From Streptomyces reniochalinae (GTDB taxonomy: Bacteria; Actinomycetota; Actinomycetes; Streptomycetales; Streptomycetaceae), in NCBI RefSeq assembly GCF_003323735.1, contig NZ_QOIM01000034.1, positions 1-64,000 of the forward strand: a stretch of 64,000 nt of DNA, given 5' to 3'. This document shows positions 8,661 through 18,339 of the stretch, piece after piece (the first letter of the stretch is position 1; each line of letters starts with the position of its first letter). The notes below the pieces were generated by a model that was given only the letters and a program-made list of their open reading frames with translations, made no database searches and was not told the DNA's origin. A program made the translations under genes and the position numbers.

Positions 8661-8864
8661 CCGCGACTCCGTTCGACTTTCCCGATGCCCCGGCACGGTA
8701 CGCACGGTGGCGTGGTCCACCGGTTCGCGGCCGGGAGCACCACTCGATCGAGTTCCGTGAAGTTGCGCCGGTGGGACGGGGTGTGAGAGAGGCGCACGAG
8801 ACAGCGGATGGGGGCGGAGAGGGCGGCAACGGTGCGCTCCGGGCGCTCATGGTGGGATGCCTCC

Positions 8865-9407
8865 ATGGCCTCACGCGTCCTGTACCTGCTCGCCTGCGCC
8901 GCGCCCCCCGTCCTGCGGGTTGCCGATGTCGTCCGGGACGCCCGGCGGGCGGGCTGGGAGGTGTGCCTGGGCCTCACGCCGACCGCGGCGCACTGGCTGG
9001 ACGGTCAACTGCCCTCCCTGGAGCGTCATTCCGGTCATCCCGTACGCTCCCGTTACAAGCTGCCCGGCGGCCCCGACGTCTGGCCGCCCGCAACGGTGGC
9101 CCTCGTGGCGCCCGCGACGTTCAACACCGTCAACCAGTGGGCGCTCGGCATCACGGAAAAGTTCGTCGTCGGTTTCGCCGCCGAGGCGATCGGCAAGGGC
9201 ATCCCTTTGGTGACGATGCCGTGCGTGAACGCCGCCTACGCCGGGCATCCCCAGTTCACCCGTTCGCTGGAGGTCCTGCGGGGTGCCGGTGTGCATGTGC
9301 TGTACGGGGAGGGCGGTTTCGTTCCCAACCCGCCGGGGCAGGGCCGTCCCGACGCTTTCCCGTGGGAACTCGCCCTGGAGGCCATGGACCAGGCCGCCGA
9401 CGCATGA
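8865..9407 (+). CDS. Flavoprotein (phosphopantothenoylcysteine decarboxylase-like fold)
   Basis: The 180-residue protein (start MASRVLYLLACAAPPV) has features of the homo-oligomeric FMN-containing decarboxylase fold. These are an early Rossmann-like strand, PATFNTVNQWALGITEKF (the conserved PxTxNTxxKxAxGI-type segment) and PLVTMPCVNAAYAGHP (the PxMN-like loop). In this family such proteins oxidatively decarboxylate Cys residues or act as flavin-binding sensors. The usual second domain of CoaBC is absent, so it is not the housekeeping enzyme. It is transcribed divergently from an XRE regulator, an arrangement seen repeatedly in streptomycetes. An ATG at 8808 is an alternative start. Confidence 0.75.
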   Translation: MASRVLYLLACAAPPVLRVADVVRDARRAGWEVCLGLTPTAAHWLDGQLPSLERHSGHPVRSRYKLPGGPDVWPPATVALVAPATFNTVNQWALGITEKFVVGFAAEAIGKGIPLVTMPCVNAAYAGHPQFTRSLEVLRGAGVHVLYGEGGFVPNPPGQGRPDAFPWELALEAMDQAADA

Positions 9408-10163
9408 GCCGGGCCACGTCGAGCGTTACCTGTCGCGGCTCCGCCTTCTGACCGGCGCGTGCCGGCCCGAGCGCCAGTCCTGGGTCCCGCCTGAGGGCTG
9501 AGCCGGTCCTGCGCGCCTGCCAGATCACAACTCGGAGCGGCACGGCCGCTGATCCCGGCCCGGCACGGTTCCGCTTTCCGACCCCTCACCGGAGGGGCCG
9601 CAGACCTCCACGCCTGTACGGCCGCCGGTCCCCGGCCAGTCCCGGACCTCCCGCTCCGGTGCAGTCGCCGGACTCCGCCCTGCCGAGGCATGACCGCGGG
9701 CCCGCCCCCGCGGCCCGCCCCACCCCACCGCGCCGCGCCGCGCCGCGACCGACCCAACGACGCAACGACGCAACGACGCAACGACGCAGGGAAACGCCTG
9801 AGGCCGCGGTAACCGCGGGAGCCGGGGAGGTCCACGGGAGGTGCGGGGCGCAGCGGGAACGGAAGACGCGGAAGCCGCCGCTGTGGGGGCCGAAGGATCT
9901 CCACAGCCCACGCACGGGATCGGCCCACACCGCTTCGACCTGCGAAACCTGCGCAACGCCACGACAGGCGCTACCCTCTTGGGCATACGACTTGTGCACC
10001 CGCCCAAGGCGACCGACCTGCACACGAGCTGTGCACTTCACACCCGGAAGCGTCCGATCACGCCGAAAGCCCGGCACGCGTTCGCTCGACGAACCGGATG
10101 GCCGGGCGCCCGTCCGCTACGCACGTCGGCGCACCTCAGCGCCCCGTCAGTGAGGGAGATTCC
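9408..10163. other. Long intergenic region with tandem repeats
   Basis: No credible gene is present in about 755 bases. A hairpin CCCCTC (9582-9587)/GAGGGG (9592-9597) could be a weak terminator for the flavoprotein gene. Simple repeats follow: CGCCG units at about 9729-9748 and four perfect copies of the octamer CAACGACG at 9755-9786. The right end must hold the promoter of the TetR gene at 10164. Confidence 0.5.
9755..9786 (+). repeat. Tandem octamer CAACGACG x4
   Basis: Four identical head-to-tail copies of CAACGACG sit at 9755, 9763, 9771 and 9779, flanked by partial copies. They directly follow a CGCCG microsatellite. The repeat is non-coding and probably arose by slippage. Confidence 0.85.
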
Positions 10164-10781
10164 GTGCCACCACCACCCGTCACCGCCGCCGACCGGGGCC
10201 GTGAGGTGCGGCAGCGACTGCTCCATGCCGGTGCCGAGTTGATCGCGGAGCGGGGCTGGTCGGGCGTCAGCACCCGCGCGGTCGCCGAACGCGCCCAGGT
10301 CGGCCCCGGGCTCGTCCACTACCACTTCGCGTCTCTCGGAGCGCTGCTGACCCAGGCCGCCCTCGGCACGATCGAGACGCTGACCCGGGAGATGACGGCG
10401 ATGTTGGCGGCTGCCGCCACGCCGGAGGAGGCGCTGGAGGGCGTCATGGGGGCGCTCGACGCCTACCCGGGCACCGATCCGACCTCGCTGCTGTTCATCG
10501 AGACGTACCTGGCGGCCACCCGCGACGAGGAACTGATGCGCGGCGTGGCCGCGATCATCTCGTCGGCGCGCGAGGAGCTGGCCGGACGGCTGGGCGACCA
10601 CGGTGTGCCTCGCCCGCAGGAGACCGCAGCGGTGCTGCTGGCGGCACTCGACGGGCTCATGCTGCACCGCGCGGCAGTCCCCGAGCCGGCCTCGGGATCT
10701 GTCTCTCCCGTGCTGCGCCGCCTCCTGACCGACCCGGAAACCGACCACGCTTCCACGACCCCGAGGAGGGCGCACCCATGA
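10164..10781 (+). CDS. TetR-family regulator
   Basis: The GTG at 10164 has AGGGAG nine bases upstream and gives a 205-residue protein. The N-terminal helix-turn-helix (residues about 12-58: REVRQRLLHAGAELIAERGW, STRAVAERAQVGPGLVHYHF) is typical of TetR. The C-terminal helical domain is the variable ligand-binding part. The stop overlaps the start of a FAD monooxygenase gene (ATGA, 10778-10781), so both are translated together. In such pairs the repressor commonly controls the oxygenase and its own operon in response to a small hydrophobic compound. The ligand is unknown. Confidence 0.85.
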   Translation: MPPPPVTAADRGREVRQRLLHAGAELIAERGWSGVSTRAVAERAQVGPGLVHYHFASLGALLTQAALGTIETLTREMTAMLAAAATPEEALEGVMGALDAYPGTDPTSLLFIETYLAATRDEELMRGVAAIISSAREELAGRLGDHGVPRPQETAAVLLAALDGLMLHRAAVPEPASGSVSPVLRRLLTDPETDHASTTPRRAHP

Positions 10782-12019
10782 AGGCCGTCATCTGCGGAGC
10801 GGGCATCGCCGGGCTGGCGCTCGCCCACCGGCTCGCCGCGCACGGCTGGCGCAGCGAGGTGGTCGAGCGCGCCCCCGGGCCGCGCACCCAGGGATACATG
10901 ATCGATTTCTTCGGTCCCGGCTACGAGGCCGCCGAGGCGATGGGGCTGTTGCCGCGCCTGCGCGAGTTGGGCTACACGGTCCACGAGGCCGCCTTCGTGG
11001 ACGAGCGGGGACGTCGCCGGGCAGGGCTCGACTACGCGCAGTTCTCCGCGGTCGCGGGCGGCGCGCTGCTCAGTATCATGCGCCCTGACCTGGAACTGGC
11101 CCTGCGCGAGAGCCTGCCCCGCGAGGTGACGCTGCGGTACGGCACGAGCGTGACCGGCCTCGACGACGGACCGGACGGCGTGCGCGTCACTCTCGACGAC
11201 GGCACCGTACGCGAGGCCGATCTGCTCGTAGGGGCGGACGGTATCCACTCCACGGTGCGCTCTCTCGCGTTCGGCCGGGAGGGGGGCGACGAGCAGAGTC
11301 TCCGCCACCTCGGCTTCCACACTGCCGCATTCGTTTTCGACGACCCTCAGGTGCGCGAGCAGGTGGCGGGGCGGTTCTGTCTGACGGACACGGTGGGACG
11401 CCAGATGGGTTTCTACGCCCTGCGCGGCGGGAAAGTCGCGACCTTCGCCGTCCACCGGGTCTCCGACCCCTCCGCCCCGCTCCCTGAGGACACCAGAAGT
11501 GCCCTGCGGGAGACGTACGGAACGCTCGGCTGGGTGGCGCCCCGGGCGCTGGCAGCCTGCCCGCCCTCCGAGGAGATCTACTACGACCATGTGGCGCAGA
11601 CCGTACTGCCCCGCTGGAGCACCGGAAGGACGGTGCTGGTCGGTGACGCCTGTTACGCCGTCTCCCTGCTGGCGGGCCAAGGCGCCTCACTGGGCATCGC
11701 CGGCGCCCACGTGCTGGCCACTGCGCTGTCCGAGGCCCCAGGAGACGTCCGTGCGGGCCTGGAGCGGTACGAGCGTCTGTGGCGTCCGGTCGCCGAGGAG
11801 AAGCAGCGGGCGGCCCGTAAGGGAGCCCGCTGGTTCCTGCCCGAGAGCACGGCGTTGCTGCGGGTGCGCCGAGGTGCCATGCGGCTGTCGGGACTGCCGG
11901 GCGTGGACCGGCTCATCGCGGCCGCGGTCAGCGGCAAACCCGCGGAACTGGCCACGCTGACCCAGGCGGGAGCCGACGGCCGGCGGAAGGAGCGGGAAAC
12001 GGCCGCGCCACCGCGATGA
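10778..12019 (+). CDS. FAD-dependent monooxygenase (PHBH/TetX-like class A)
   Basis: The 413-residue enzyme has the FAD-binding GAGIAG motif (residues 7-12). The DG motif is LLVGADGIHSTVRS near residue 150, and the GD motif is VLVGDACYAVSLLAGQGASL near residue 290. These are the three landmarks of single-component aromatic hydroxylases of the PHBH/TetX type. It should use NAD(P)H and O2 to hydroxylate a cyclic or aromatic substrate in the cytosol. Coupling to a TetR gene suggests inducible detoxification or catabolism, possibly of an antibiotic as in TetX, but the substrate cannot be read from sequence. Confidence 0.85.
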   Translation: MKAVICGAGIAGLALAHRLAAHGWRSEVVERAPGPRTQGYMIDFFGPGYEAAEAMGLLPRLRELGYTVHEAAFVDERGRRRAGLDYAQFSAVAGGALLSIMRPDLELALRESLPREVTLRYGTSVTGLDDGPDGVRVTLDDGTVREADLLVGADGIHSTVRSLAFGREGGDEQSLRHLGFHTAAFVFDDPQVREQVAGRFCLTDTVGRQMGFYALRGGKVATFAVHRVSDPSAPLPEDTRSALRETYGTLGWVAPRALAACPPSEEIYYDHVAQTVLPRWSTGRTVLVGDACYAVSLLAGQGASLGIAGAHVLATALSEAPGDVRAGLERYERLWRPVAEEKQRAARKGARWFLPESTALLRVRRGAMRLSGLPGVDRLIAAAVSGKPAELATLTQAGADGRRKERETAAPPR

Positions 12020-12207
12020 GTTTCGCCTACGGGCCCGGTCTGCCTCCACGTACACCACACCGGACCCGCGGAACACGTCCCATGGGCGGCCGTCCCAGGG
12101 CACGCCCTCCCGGGGAAGCGTCTCCCCACGGAAGGCGGCGGAACGCTCCGCGAACAACCATCGCTCCGTCGTGCACAGCACTGCGGAGCTTCCGAGAAGA
12201 GGCAGCC

Positions 12208-12612
12208 ATGTCCCGGAAGATCTTCGTCAACCTCCCGGTGAAGGACCTGAACCGCAGCGTCGACTTCTTCACCAAGTGCGGCTTCTCGTTCAACCCCCAG
12301 TTCACCGACGAGAACGCCACCTGCATGGTCGTCAGCGACGACATCTTCGTGATGCTCCTCGTCGAGCCGTTCTTCCAGTCCTTCTCGAAGCGGGGGATCC
12401 CCGACCCGGCGCGGGCGAGCGAGGTGCTGGTCTGCCTGTCGGCCGACAGCCGCGAGGAGGTGGACGCGCTGGTGGACAGCGCGGTGGCAGCCGGCGGGGG
12501 CACGCATGGGGAACCGCAGGCGGAGGGGCCGATGTACGGGCGTTCCTTCACCGACCCGGACGGGCACATCTGGGAGGTCATGTGGATGGACCCGGCGGCT
12601 CTCGAAGGGTGA
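12208..12612 (+). CDS. VOC-family (glyoxalase/bleomycin-resistance fold) protein
   Basis: The ATG at 12208 follows a GAAGAGG ribosome site, and an upstream in-frame extension is ignored. The 134-residue protein starts MSRKIFVNLPVKDLNRSVDFF, has the middle strand CMVVSDDIFVMLLVE, and ends with FTDPDGHIWEVMWMDP. That is the standard two-beta-alpha-beta-beta-beta VOC module, with the terminal DPDGHxWE metal or substrate segment. The closest look is to PhnB-like or predicted lactoylglutathione-lyase proteins. It lies 190 bases after the FAD monooxygenase on the same strand and may share its promoter. Confidence 0.85.
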   Translation: MSRKIFVNLPVKDLNRSVDFFTKCGFSFNPQFTDENATCMVVSDDIFVMLLVEPFFQSFSKRGIPDPARASEVLVCLSADSREEVDALVDSAVAAGGGTHGEPQAEGPMYGRSFTDPDGHIWEVMWMDPAALEG

Positions 12613-12636
12613 GCCGCCGGGTGGGGGCCGGGGACG

Positions 12637-14925
12637 TCAGTTCTTCCCGTCCTCGGTTCCCCGCTCGCCGTCCGGGCACGGTGTGCCGCGCGGCAGCTTG
12701 TAGGGCGCGGCGATGTGGTAGACGCCGGGCCGGGGGGCGTCCAGCACCGTCCAGGTGTCCAGCACCGGCTCGTCCTTGCCCTCAGGTGGCGGACCGCCGA
12801 ACGTCGGTTCGGCCTCCCGCAGGCAGCCGTTGACGTTCTCCTCCTCGCGCGCGGGCGGCGCCACCCGGTCGCCGTCCCCGTCGACGAGCCCGAGCCACGG
12901 CGAGTACGGCACCCGCACCAGCACGTGCCCGCTCTCCTCGACCCGCACCGTCACGCTCTCGGCGTCTGCACGCTCGACGGAAGCCGACGAGTCCACCAGC
13001 GGCACGGCGTCCTTGACGCGGAAGAGGCGCCAGCTGTCGTCCGACCAGATCTCCTTCAAGTACGGCTGCCCCTCCCCCACCAGCTTGGCTTCGGCGACGC
13101 CTCCCGCGATGTCGGGCGGGTCGGCCGGCAGCACGACGTAGTGCACCGCCCAGCGGCGCAGCCACGCGTGATAACGCTCGGGGCTGAGGTCCTCCTCGTA
13201 GAAGAGGGGATTGCGCTCCAGGTCGGCCTGGCGGTTCCAGCCGCGCGCGAGATTGACGTACGGGGCCAGGGCCGAAGCCTCGCGGTGGCTGTTGACGGGC
13301 ACGACCTCCACGCGCGCACGGTCCGCGTCGACCTTCTGCAACTGGGCGACCAGCGGCTCCAGCTCCCGCGACCAGTTGGTGTCCGGCGTCGTGTGCAGGA
13401 CGTCCCAGGTGGGCTTGGCGATCTGCCAGCCCATGGTCACCAGTAGCGCCAGGGCCATCGCCAGGCCCCTGCGCGACTTCCACGGCTGCCAGCCGTGCCC
13501 CACCACGAGCGGAACGGCGGCCAGCAGCGCCACCGCACCGAACAGCAGTCCGAGCCGTTCGACGTTGGACCCGACCTGCGAGGGGATCGCCCAGGTCGCG
13601 ACGATGCCGAGCGTGTAGATGGCACCGCCGACCCGTACGGCCGTCCACGTCTTGGGCATCAGCAGCGTCACCGCGACAGCGCCGAGAACGGGGAAGATCA
13701 ACGACACGAACGGCATCGGCTGCACACCCGTGAACGGGAAGAGCAGCGCGGAGAACGCCACCACCAAGGGCGGCGGAACGGCGATCGCGAACATCGCGGC
13801 CGGCCTGCGGGCCAGCAGCAGGGAGGCCGCGACCACCTCGAGGAAGAGACCCGCCACGGGACTGGCCGCGGTGGCCAGCGCGGCCAGCACGATGGCGAGC
13901 GCGGCCCGCAGATACCGGGCGGGGCGGCTCGCGCGCCCCCCGCGCCAGCGCGCGGGCCACGTCCAGACGACCGCCACCGCGCCGAGTCCGAACAGAACCC
14001 CCAGCGCGAAGGTGACCCGCCCGGACGCCGCGTTGCACGCGAGCGCGAACGCACCCCACAACGAGGGCGCCAGCGGCTTGGGCACCGTCCGGGCCAGCAG
14101 CAGGGACAGCAGTCCGGCCGAGAGCACCCCGGAGACGATGAGCGTCGAGCGCACGCCGAGGACGGCCATCAGGTAGGGCGAGATGACGCTGTAGGAGACC
14201 GGGTGCAGCCCCCCGTACCAGGCGAGGTTGTACGCGGAGCCCGGGTGCTCACCCGCGAACTCGGCCCAGGCGTCCTGGGCCGCCAGGTCCCCGCCACCGC
14301 TGGCGAGGAACCACAGCCACACCAGATGCAGCAGCGCCCCGGCGGTCAGCGCGGCCCCGACGACGAACGCCGGCCTGGCAGACGGCTTCTCCCCGTCGCC
14401 CTGCGCCGGCTCGCCCCGCATGCGCAGGGCCCACAGGCGCAGTGCATGCCGTCGGTCGGCCCCGTCCGCACCGTCACCGTCGGCGCCGTCGGCGCCGGCC
14501 CTGGAGTCGCCCTCCGTCCGAGCGCCCTTTCCGGAAACGTCCTCCGTCCGAACGCCATCCCCCGAGGCGTTCTCCGTCGGGACGGCGTGCGTCGAGACGC
14601 CTTCCGTGGGGGCGTTCTCACGGGTCGGCAGGAGCTCCCCCTCCGAGCGGGCTCCGCCGTCCGAGCCCCCCTCGCCGGAGGGAGCCTCTTGACCGGACGG
14701 CTGCCCGGCCTGTCCGGAGGACCCCTCTTCGGCGCCCGCCAAGGGCTCTCCGGCGTCTCCGGGAGAGTCTTCGGCGTGTCCGGACGGTTCCCATCGCGGG
14801 CGTTGCCCGGGAACGGGTGTGCGAACGGCATCCGCGGCGTCGTCCACGCCCGGATCTTCGGCTATCTCGTCGGCGCCGGTGTCAGGCTCCGACTCCGGCG
14901 GCCGCGGTGGGTGCACAGTGGCCAC
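12637..14925 (-). CDS. Polytopic membrane protein (MFS-/glycosyltransferase-like)
   Basis: The 762-residue product starts with about 170 acidic, Gly/Glu-rich disordered residues. It then has roughly twelve hydrophobic segments (such as PAFVVGAALTAGALLHLVWL, LIVSGVLSAGLLSLLLA and YLRAALAIVLAALATAASPV) and ends with a soluble domain of about 200 residues. Homologues are usually labelled MFS transporter, but the long second loop (AGEHPGSAYNLAWYGGLHP) and the soluble C-domain resemble GT-C glycosyltransferases more. It lies downstream of the D,D-carboxypeptidase gene on the same strand, so a role in the envelope is plausible. GGAGAG precedes the GTG start. Confidence 0.7.
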   Translation of the reverse strand: MATVHPPRPPESEPDTGADEIAEDPGVDDAADAVRTPVPGQRPRWEPSGHAEDSPGDAGEPLAGAEEGSSGQAGQPSGQEAPSGEGGSDGGARSEGELLPTRENAPTEGVSTHAVPTENASGDGVRTEDVSGKGARTEGDSRAGADGADGDGADGADRRHALRLWALRMRGEPAQGDGEKPSARPAFVVGAALTAGALLHLVWLWFLASGGGDLAAQDAWAEFAGEHPGSAYNLAWYGGLHPVSYSVISPYLMAVLGVRSTLIVSGVLSAGLLSLLLARTVPKPLAPSLWGAFALACNAASGRVTFALGVLFGLGAVAVVWTWPARWRGGRASRPARYLRAALAIVLAALATAASPVAGLFLEVVAASLLLARRPAAMFAIAVPPPLVVAFSALLFPFTGVQPMPFVSLIFPVLGAVAVTLLMPKTWTAVRVGGAIYTLGIVATWAIPSQVGSNVERLGLLFGAVALLAAVPLVVGHGWQPWKSRRGLAMALALLVTMGWQIAKPTWDVLHTTPDTNWSRELEPLVAQLQKVDADRARVEVVPVNSHREASALAPYVNLARGWNRQADLERNPLFYEEDLSPERYHAWLRRWAVHYVVLPADPPDIAGGVAEAKLVGEGQPYLKEIWSDDSWRLFRVKDAVPLVDSSASVERADAESVTVRVEESGHVLVRVPYSPWLGLVDGDGDRVAPPAREEENVNGCLREAEPTFGGPPPEGKDEPVLDTWTVLDAPRPGVYHIAAPYKLPRGTPCPDGERGTEDGKN

Positions 14926-15060
14926 TGCGCTCTCTCCCCCATCCTCCCCGTACGGATGTGCGGCTCAGATCCGCATGACGTTACCGGACGCCGCCCGTGC
15001 GCTCCCCGTCGCCCCGCGCGCCCCCGGGCTTTCGCCGCGGGGAGCGCGGACACGTTGGTG

Positions 15061-15077
15061 AGCCGGGCGCCCCGGCT
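15061..15077 (-). terminator. Candidate terminator after the carboxypeptidase gene
   Basis: AGCCGGG (15061-15067) pairs perfectly with CCCGGCT (15071-15077) around a CGC loop, 44 bases beyond the end of the gene at 15121. There is no U-tract. Confidence 0.4.
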
Positions 15078-15120
15078 GGGACGGGGGACGCCGCGGAGCG
15101 CCGAAAGGTTCAGTAGGACG

Positions 15121-18100
15121 TCAGCCGACGCGCGTCAGCTTGTCACCGAACCCGGGTTCGGACAGATCCTCCTGCAGGGCGACCGGAACCTTCACCTGCC
15201 CGGGGCCGTCACCCGCGGTCAGCGTACCGACCTTGGTCCCGGCCCCGGCCTCGTGCGGAATGGTCTTGCCGCCGTCGGTCAGACCCAGCTCCACCTTCAG
15301 CCCCGACCAGCCGACGGCCTCCACGTCCTTGGTGGCCACCACCGGCGTCTTGCCGCCGAGCTGATCGTCCACGTAGCCGACGACCTCGCCCTTCTTGACC
15401 ACCGTCCGCGAGGTGAGCGAGTCCTGTGCCGCGTCGATCAGCTTCTTGCTGGAAGCCAGAACGGTGTCCAGGATCGAGGGCTTGTACTGGCCCAGCATCG
15501 CGCCGATGATCAGCTGCTTGGTGCCGCCGACCTCCTTCTCCGCCGCGAACACCAGGTTGCCGCCCGCCTTGGTGGTCGTGCCGGTCTTGATGCCGCTGAC
15601 CCCGTCCATCGGGACGAGCCTGTTCCAGTTGCGCTGCGTCTTGCCGTTTCCGTCCACGTACAGCGGCTGGCGGACGACCTCGCGGAAGATCGGGTACTGC
15701 ATGACCTTCTTGGCCAGCTTCACCTGGTCGGCGGCGGTGCTGACGGTGGAGGCCGTGAGACCGCTGGGGTCGGTGTAGTGCGAATTGGCCATGCCCAGGT
15801 CCTTGGCGGCGGCGTTCATCTTCTTCACGAACGCCTTCTCCGACCCCGCGTCCCAGCGCCCGAGCAGCCGCGCCACGTTGTTCGCGGACGCGATCATTAT
15901 CGCGTTCAGCGCCTCACGCTGCGAGATCTTCTTGCCCGCCTGGACCTCGACCGTCGACTCGTTCTGCGCGCTGAGACCCGCCTCCTTCTCGGCCTTCTTG
16001 TCGACCGGGATCATCTCGCCCTTGCTGCCCTTCTTGACCGGGTGGTCACGGAGGATCACGTAGGCGGTCATCACCTTGGCGACGCTGGCGATCGGCACGG
16101 GCTTCTGCTTGCCGTACGAACCGAACGAGCCCAGACCCTGTACGTCGATCACGGCCTGCCCCTCGGAGGGCCACGGCATGGACGGCTTGGAGCCCTCGAA
16201 GGTGTAGGACGGCGACGCCGACAGGGACAGTTCGGGGTCCGGCACCGAACGCACGGACTGGACGACGACGAAGACGACCGCGAGCAGCAGCACCAGCGGC
16301 GTCCAGATCTTCACCCGTCGGGCAGCCGTACGCAGCGGCGTCTCGGGCGGCGGCGGCGTGTTCGTCAACTGGGCCAGCAGGTCCAGCGGCTGCGGGCTCT
16401 GCTGCCCGGCAGCCTCCGCCTCCGGGGTGCCCGGCATCGGCTGCTGCCGCGTACGCTCCGGCTCGGTCTCCGCGGCGCTCGGCGCTCCCGGCGCCTGCTG
16501 CGGCGCCGACGGCCAGGGGTTGGCAGTCGGAGCCCCGGAAGGGGGCGAGGAGGGCTTACGCGGCGCTGTGGGCGCCGCTGAGGACGGCGCGGCGGGCGGC
16601 AGCGGCTTGGCCGGCGCGCCCGGCCCGTCGGTGGACCGGAGCGGAATGAACTGGCTGGTCCGCTCAGCGTCCGATTCGCCACCGTTGCGGCCGTCCTCGG
16701 CCGACCGGTCCGGCGCGACAGTGGTCGCCTTGCCAGTGGCCGACTTGTCGGGAGTCGCCTTGTCGGGAGTCGCCTTGCCCGAGGACGGTCCGTCCGGGGA
16801 CCGTTCGCCCGAGGAGGTCTTGTCCGTGTCCGGTGCACCCGCGCCCGGTGTTCCCGTGGCCTGTTTTCCGGCGTCCTGTGCCGCCGTCGGCGAGGCGGTC
16901 GCGTCCTGTGTGCCCGTGGCGGCGTCCGTCGCCGCAGGCTTGCGGGGATCGGAAGCCCGCGGGTCCGCCACGCCGCCCTTGGCCTCCGGGGCGGCTGAAC
17001 CCTTTTTCCGGGAGTTTCCCGACTGAGCGTCCTTTTTCACCTTCTCGGACGTTCCGGACTGACCGGGCTGCTCCTGCTGCCGGGACTTTCCGTCGGTCCG
17101 ATCCTGTCCCGACTTCCGGGACCCGGCCCGCTCGACGTCGGGCGCACGGAAAATCGCCGTCGGCTGGTCGACGGCGGGCTTCGCCGCGCCGCCCCTCTCG
17201 GCACCGCCGCCGGCCTTCGCGCCACCGTCCGTCTTCGCGCCCTCGGCCCCGTTGGCGGCCTCCTCGGCCTCCCCGGCGTCCCCGTCTTCCTTCGCTCGCT
17301 TGGACGCGCCGAAGAACGCCGAGGTCAGCCGCTCGGCGCGGTCTGCCGCTGCCGTGTCGCTTTCCTTGGCGGCGTTCACGTCGTCACGGTGCAGGACGCC
17401 GAACATCGCGGTCGGCGCGTCCGGCCGACCGCGACCGTCGGACCGCCCGGGGGCGTCGGAGTCCTTCTTCGCCCCGGCGTCTTTCCCCGCCGCCGCGCTC
17501 TCTCTCGCCGCCGTCTTGTCCGCCTCCCCCGTCTTGGGCCGAACGGGGAGGTCCGAGGCAGCGGCACGGTCACCCGCTTCGCCGTCGTTCGCCTGCCCGC
17601 CCTCTTGCTGCCCTCCGGCGGCCTCCGACGAGGGCGCGCCATCGGCGCCGTCGGTTTCCTCGGGGTGGCTGGAATCGCCCGCGACCCAGGCCGCCACGGC
17701 GGACTTCAGCCGCTCGTCGCCCTCGTCGCCGGCGCCCGCCCGATCGCCCTGTCCGTCGCCGCCGTCCTGACCGTCGCGGCCGTCGCGGCCCTCCATGACC
17801 TCGCCGTCACCCTGGCCACCAGCGCCGTCGGTACCGCCGTGGTCCGCGCCCTCGGGGCCCTCCGCGGTCCCGTCCGTGGGGGGCTCCCCGCCCGGCGCCG
17901 TCGGAGCCGGGATCTTGGAAGAGGCCCCGCCGGACTGCGCGTCCGCGCCACCGTCCTCGGCCGCGACCCCCGCGCCCTTCGCAGCTTTGGAGCTGCTCAA
18001 CCGTTCGTTTTCGGCCGTCTCGCCAGGGCGCGCAACCGTGCCCCCGCTCCCCGTCGTCTCCCCCGACGACCTCTCCCGCTCCGACCTGTCGGGGGATTCG

Positions 18101-18144
18101 CCCGCCACCGATGCCTCCTGATGCTGCTGCTCGCCGCTCGCCAT
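15121..18144 (-). CDS. D-alanyl-D-alanine carboxypeptidase with giant disordered N-terminus
   Basis: The C-terminal part is a serine-type peptidase S11 domain. It has the SxxK motif S687-V-A-K690 (IASVAKVMTAYVIL), the SxN motif S753-A-N755 (SANNVARLLG) and K853-TG (GIKTGTTTKAGG). It trims the terminal D-Ala of peptidoglycan stem peptides outside the membrane. A transmembrane helix (about residues 613-633, TPLVLLLAVVFVVVQSV) precedes it. The first 610 residues are low-complexity, rich in Gly, Ala, Pro, Asp, Glu, Lys and Ser, and probably cytoplasmic. Usual family members are 300-450 residues. Two segments, DAPTAMFGVL and VDQPTAIFRAPD, look like repeated short motifs in the tail. Confidence 0.85.
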   Translation of the reverse strand: MASGEQQHQEASVAGESPDRSERERSSGETTGSGGTVARPGETAENERLSSSKAAKGAGVAAEDGGADAQSGGASSKIPAPTAPGGEPPTDGTAEGPEGADHGGTDGAGGQGDGEVMEGRDGRDGQDGGDGQGDRAGAGDEGDERLKSAVAAWVAGDSSHPEETDGADGAPSSEAAGGQQEGGQANDGEAGDRAAASDLPVRPKTGEADKTAARESAAAGKDAGAKKDSDAPGRSDGRGRPDAPTAMFGVLHRDDVNAAKESDTAAADRAERLTSAFFGASKRAKEDGDAGEAEEAANGAEGAKTDGGAKAGGGAERGGAAKPAVDQPTAIFRAPDVERAGSRKSGQDRTDGKSRQQEQPGQSGTSEKVKKDAQSGNSRKKGSAAPEAKGGVADPRASDPRKPAATDAATGTQDATASPTAAQDAGKQATGTPGAGAPDTDKTSSGERSPDGPSSGKATPDKATPDKSATGKATTVAPDRSAEDGRNGGESDAERTSQFIPLRSTDGPGAPAKPLPPAAPSSAAPTAPRKPSSPPSGAPTANPWPSAPQQAPGAPSAAETEPERTRQQPMPGTPEAEAAGQQSPQPLDLLAQLTNTPPPPETPLRTAARRVKIWTPLVLLLAVVFVVVQSVRSVPDPELSLSASPSYTFEGSKPSMPWPSEGQAVIDVQGLGSFGSYGKQKPVPIASVAKVMTAYVILRDHPVKKGSKGEMIPVDKKAEKEAGLSAQNESTVEVQAGKKISQREALNAIMIASANNVARLLGRWDAGSEKAFVKKMNAAAKDLGMANSHYTDPSGLTASTVSTAADQVKLAKKVMQYPIFREVVRQPLYVDGNGKTQRNWNRLVPMDGVSGIKTGTTTKAGGNLVFAAEKEVGGTKQLIIGAMLGQYKPSILDTVLASSKKLIDAAQDSLTSRTVVKKGEVVGYVDDQLGGKTPVVATKDVEAVGWSGLKVELGLTDGGKTIPHEAGAGTKVGTLTAGDGPGQVKVPVALQEDLSEPGFGDKLTRVG

Positions 18145-18339
18145 ACCAGTTAACAGTGTCCCGTGCACAGAAGCCGCCACCGGCGTGGCGGCGGTCCTCC
18201 AAGAGGCGGCCGCAACAGCCACCCCAAGCGGCAGACGAGAACGACATACCTACTGGTTCCCGCCCATAACGTCCAGGCACCCTCGACAGACCATTGTGAG
18301 AGGGGTCACCCTGTCATTCATCCACGCGGGGAGGCATGG

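Noticed and set aside
9525..10077. Overlapping minus-strand frames in the gap before the TetR gene
   Set aside because: They span simple tandem repeats, lack ribosome sites and show no protein motif.
13495..16581. Very long plus-strand open frame (over 1000 codons)
   Set aside because: It is antisense to the membrane protein and carboxypeptidase genes, is Arg/Gly/His-rich without domains, and reflects GC-rich codon bias on the other strand.
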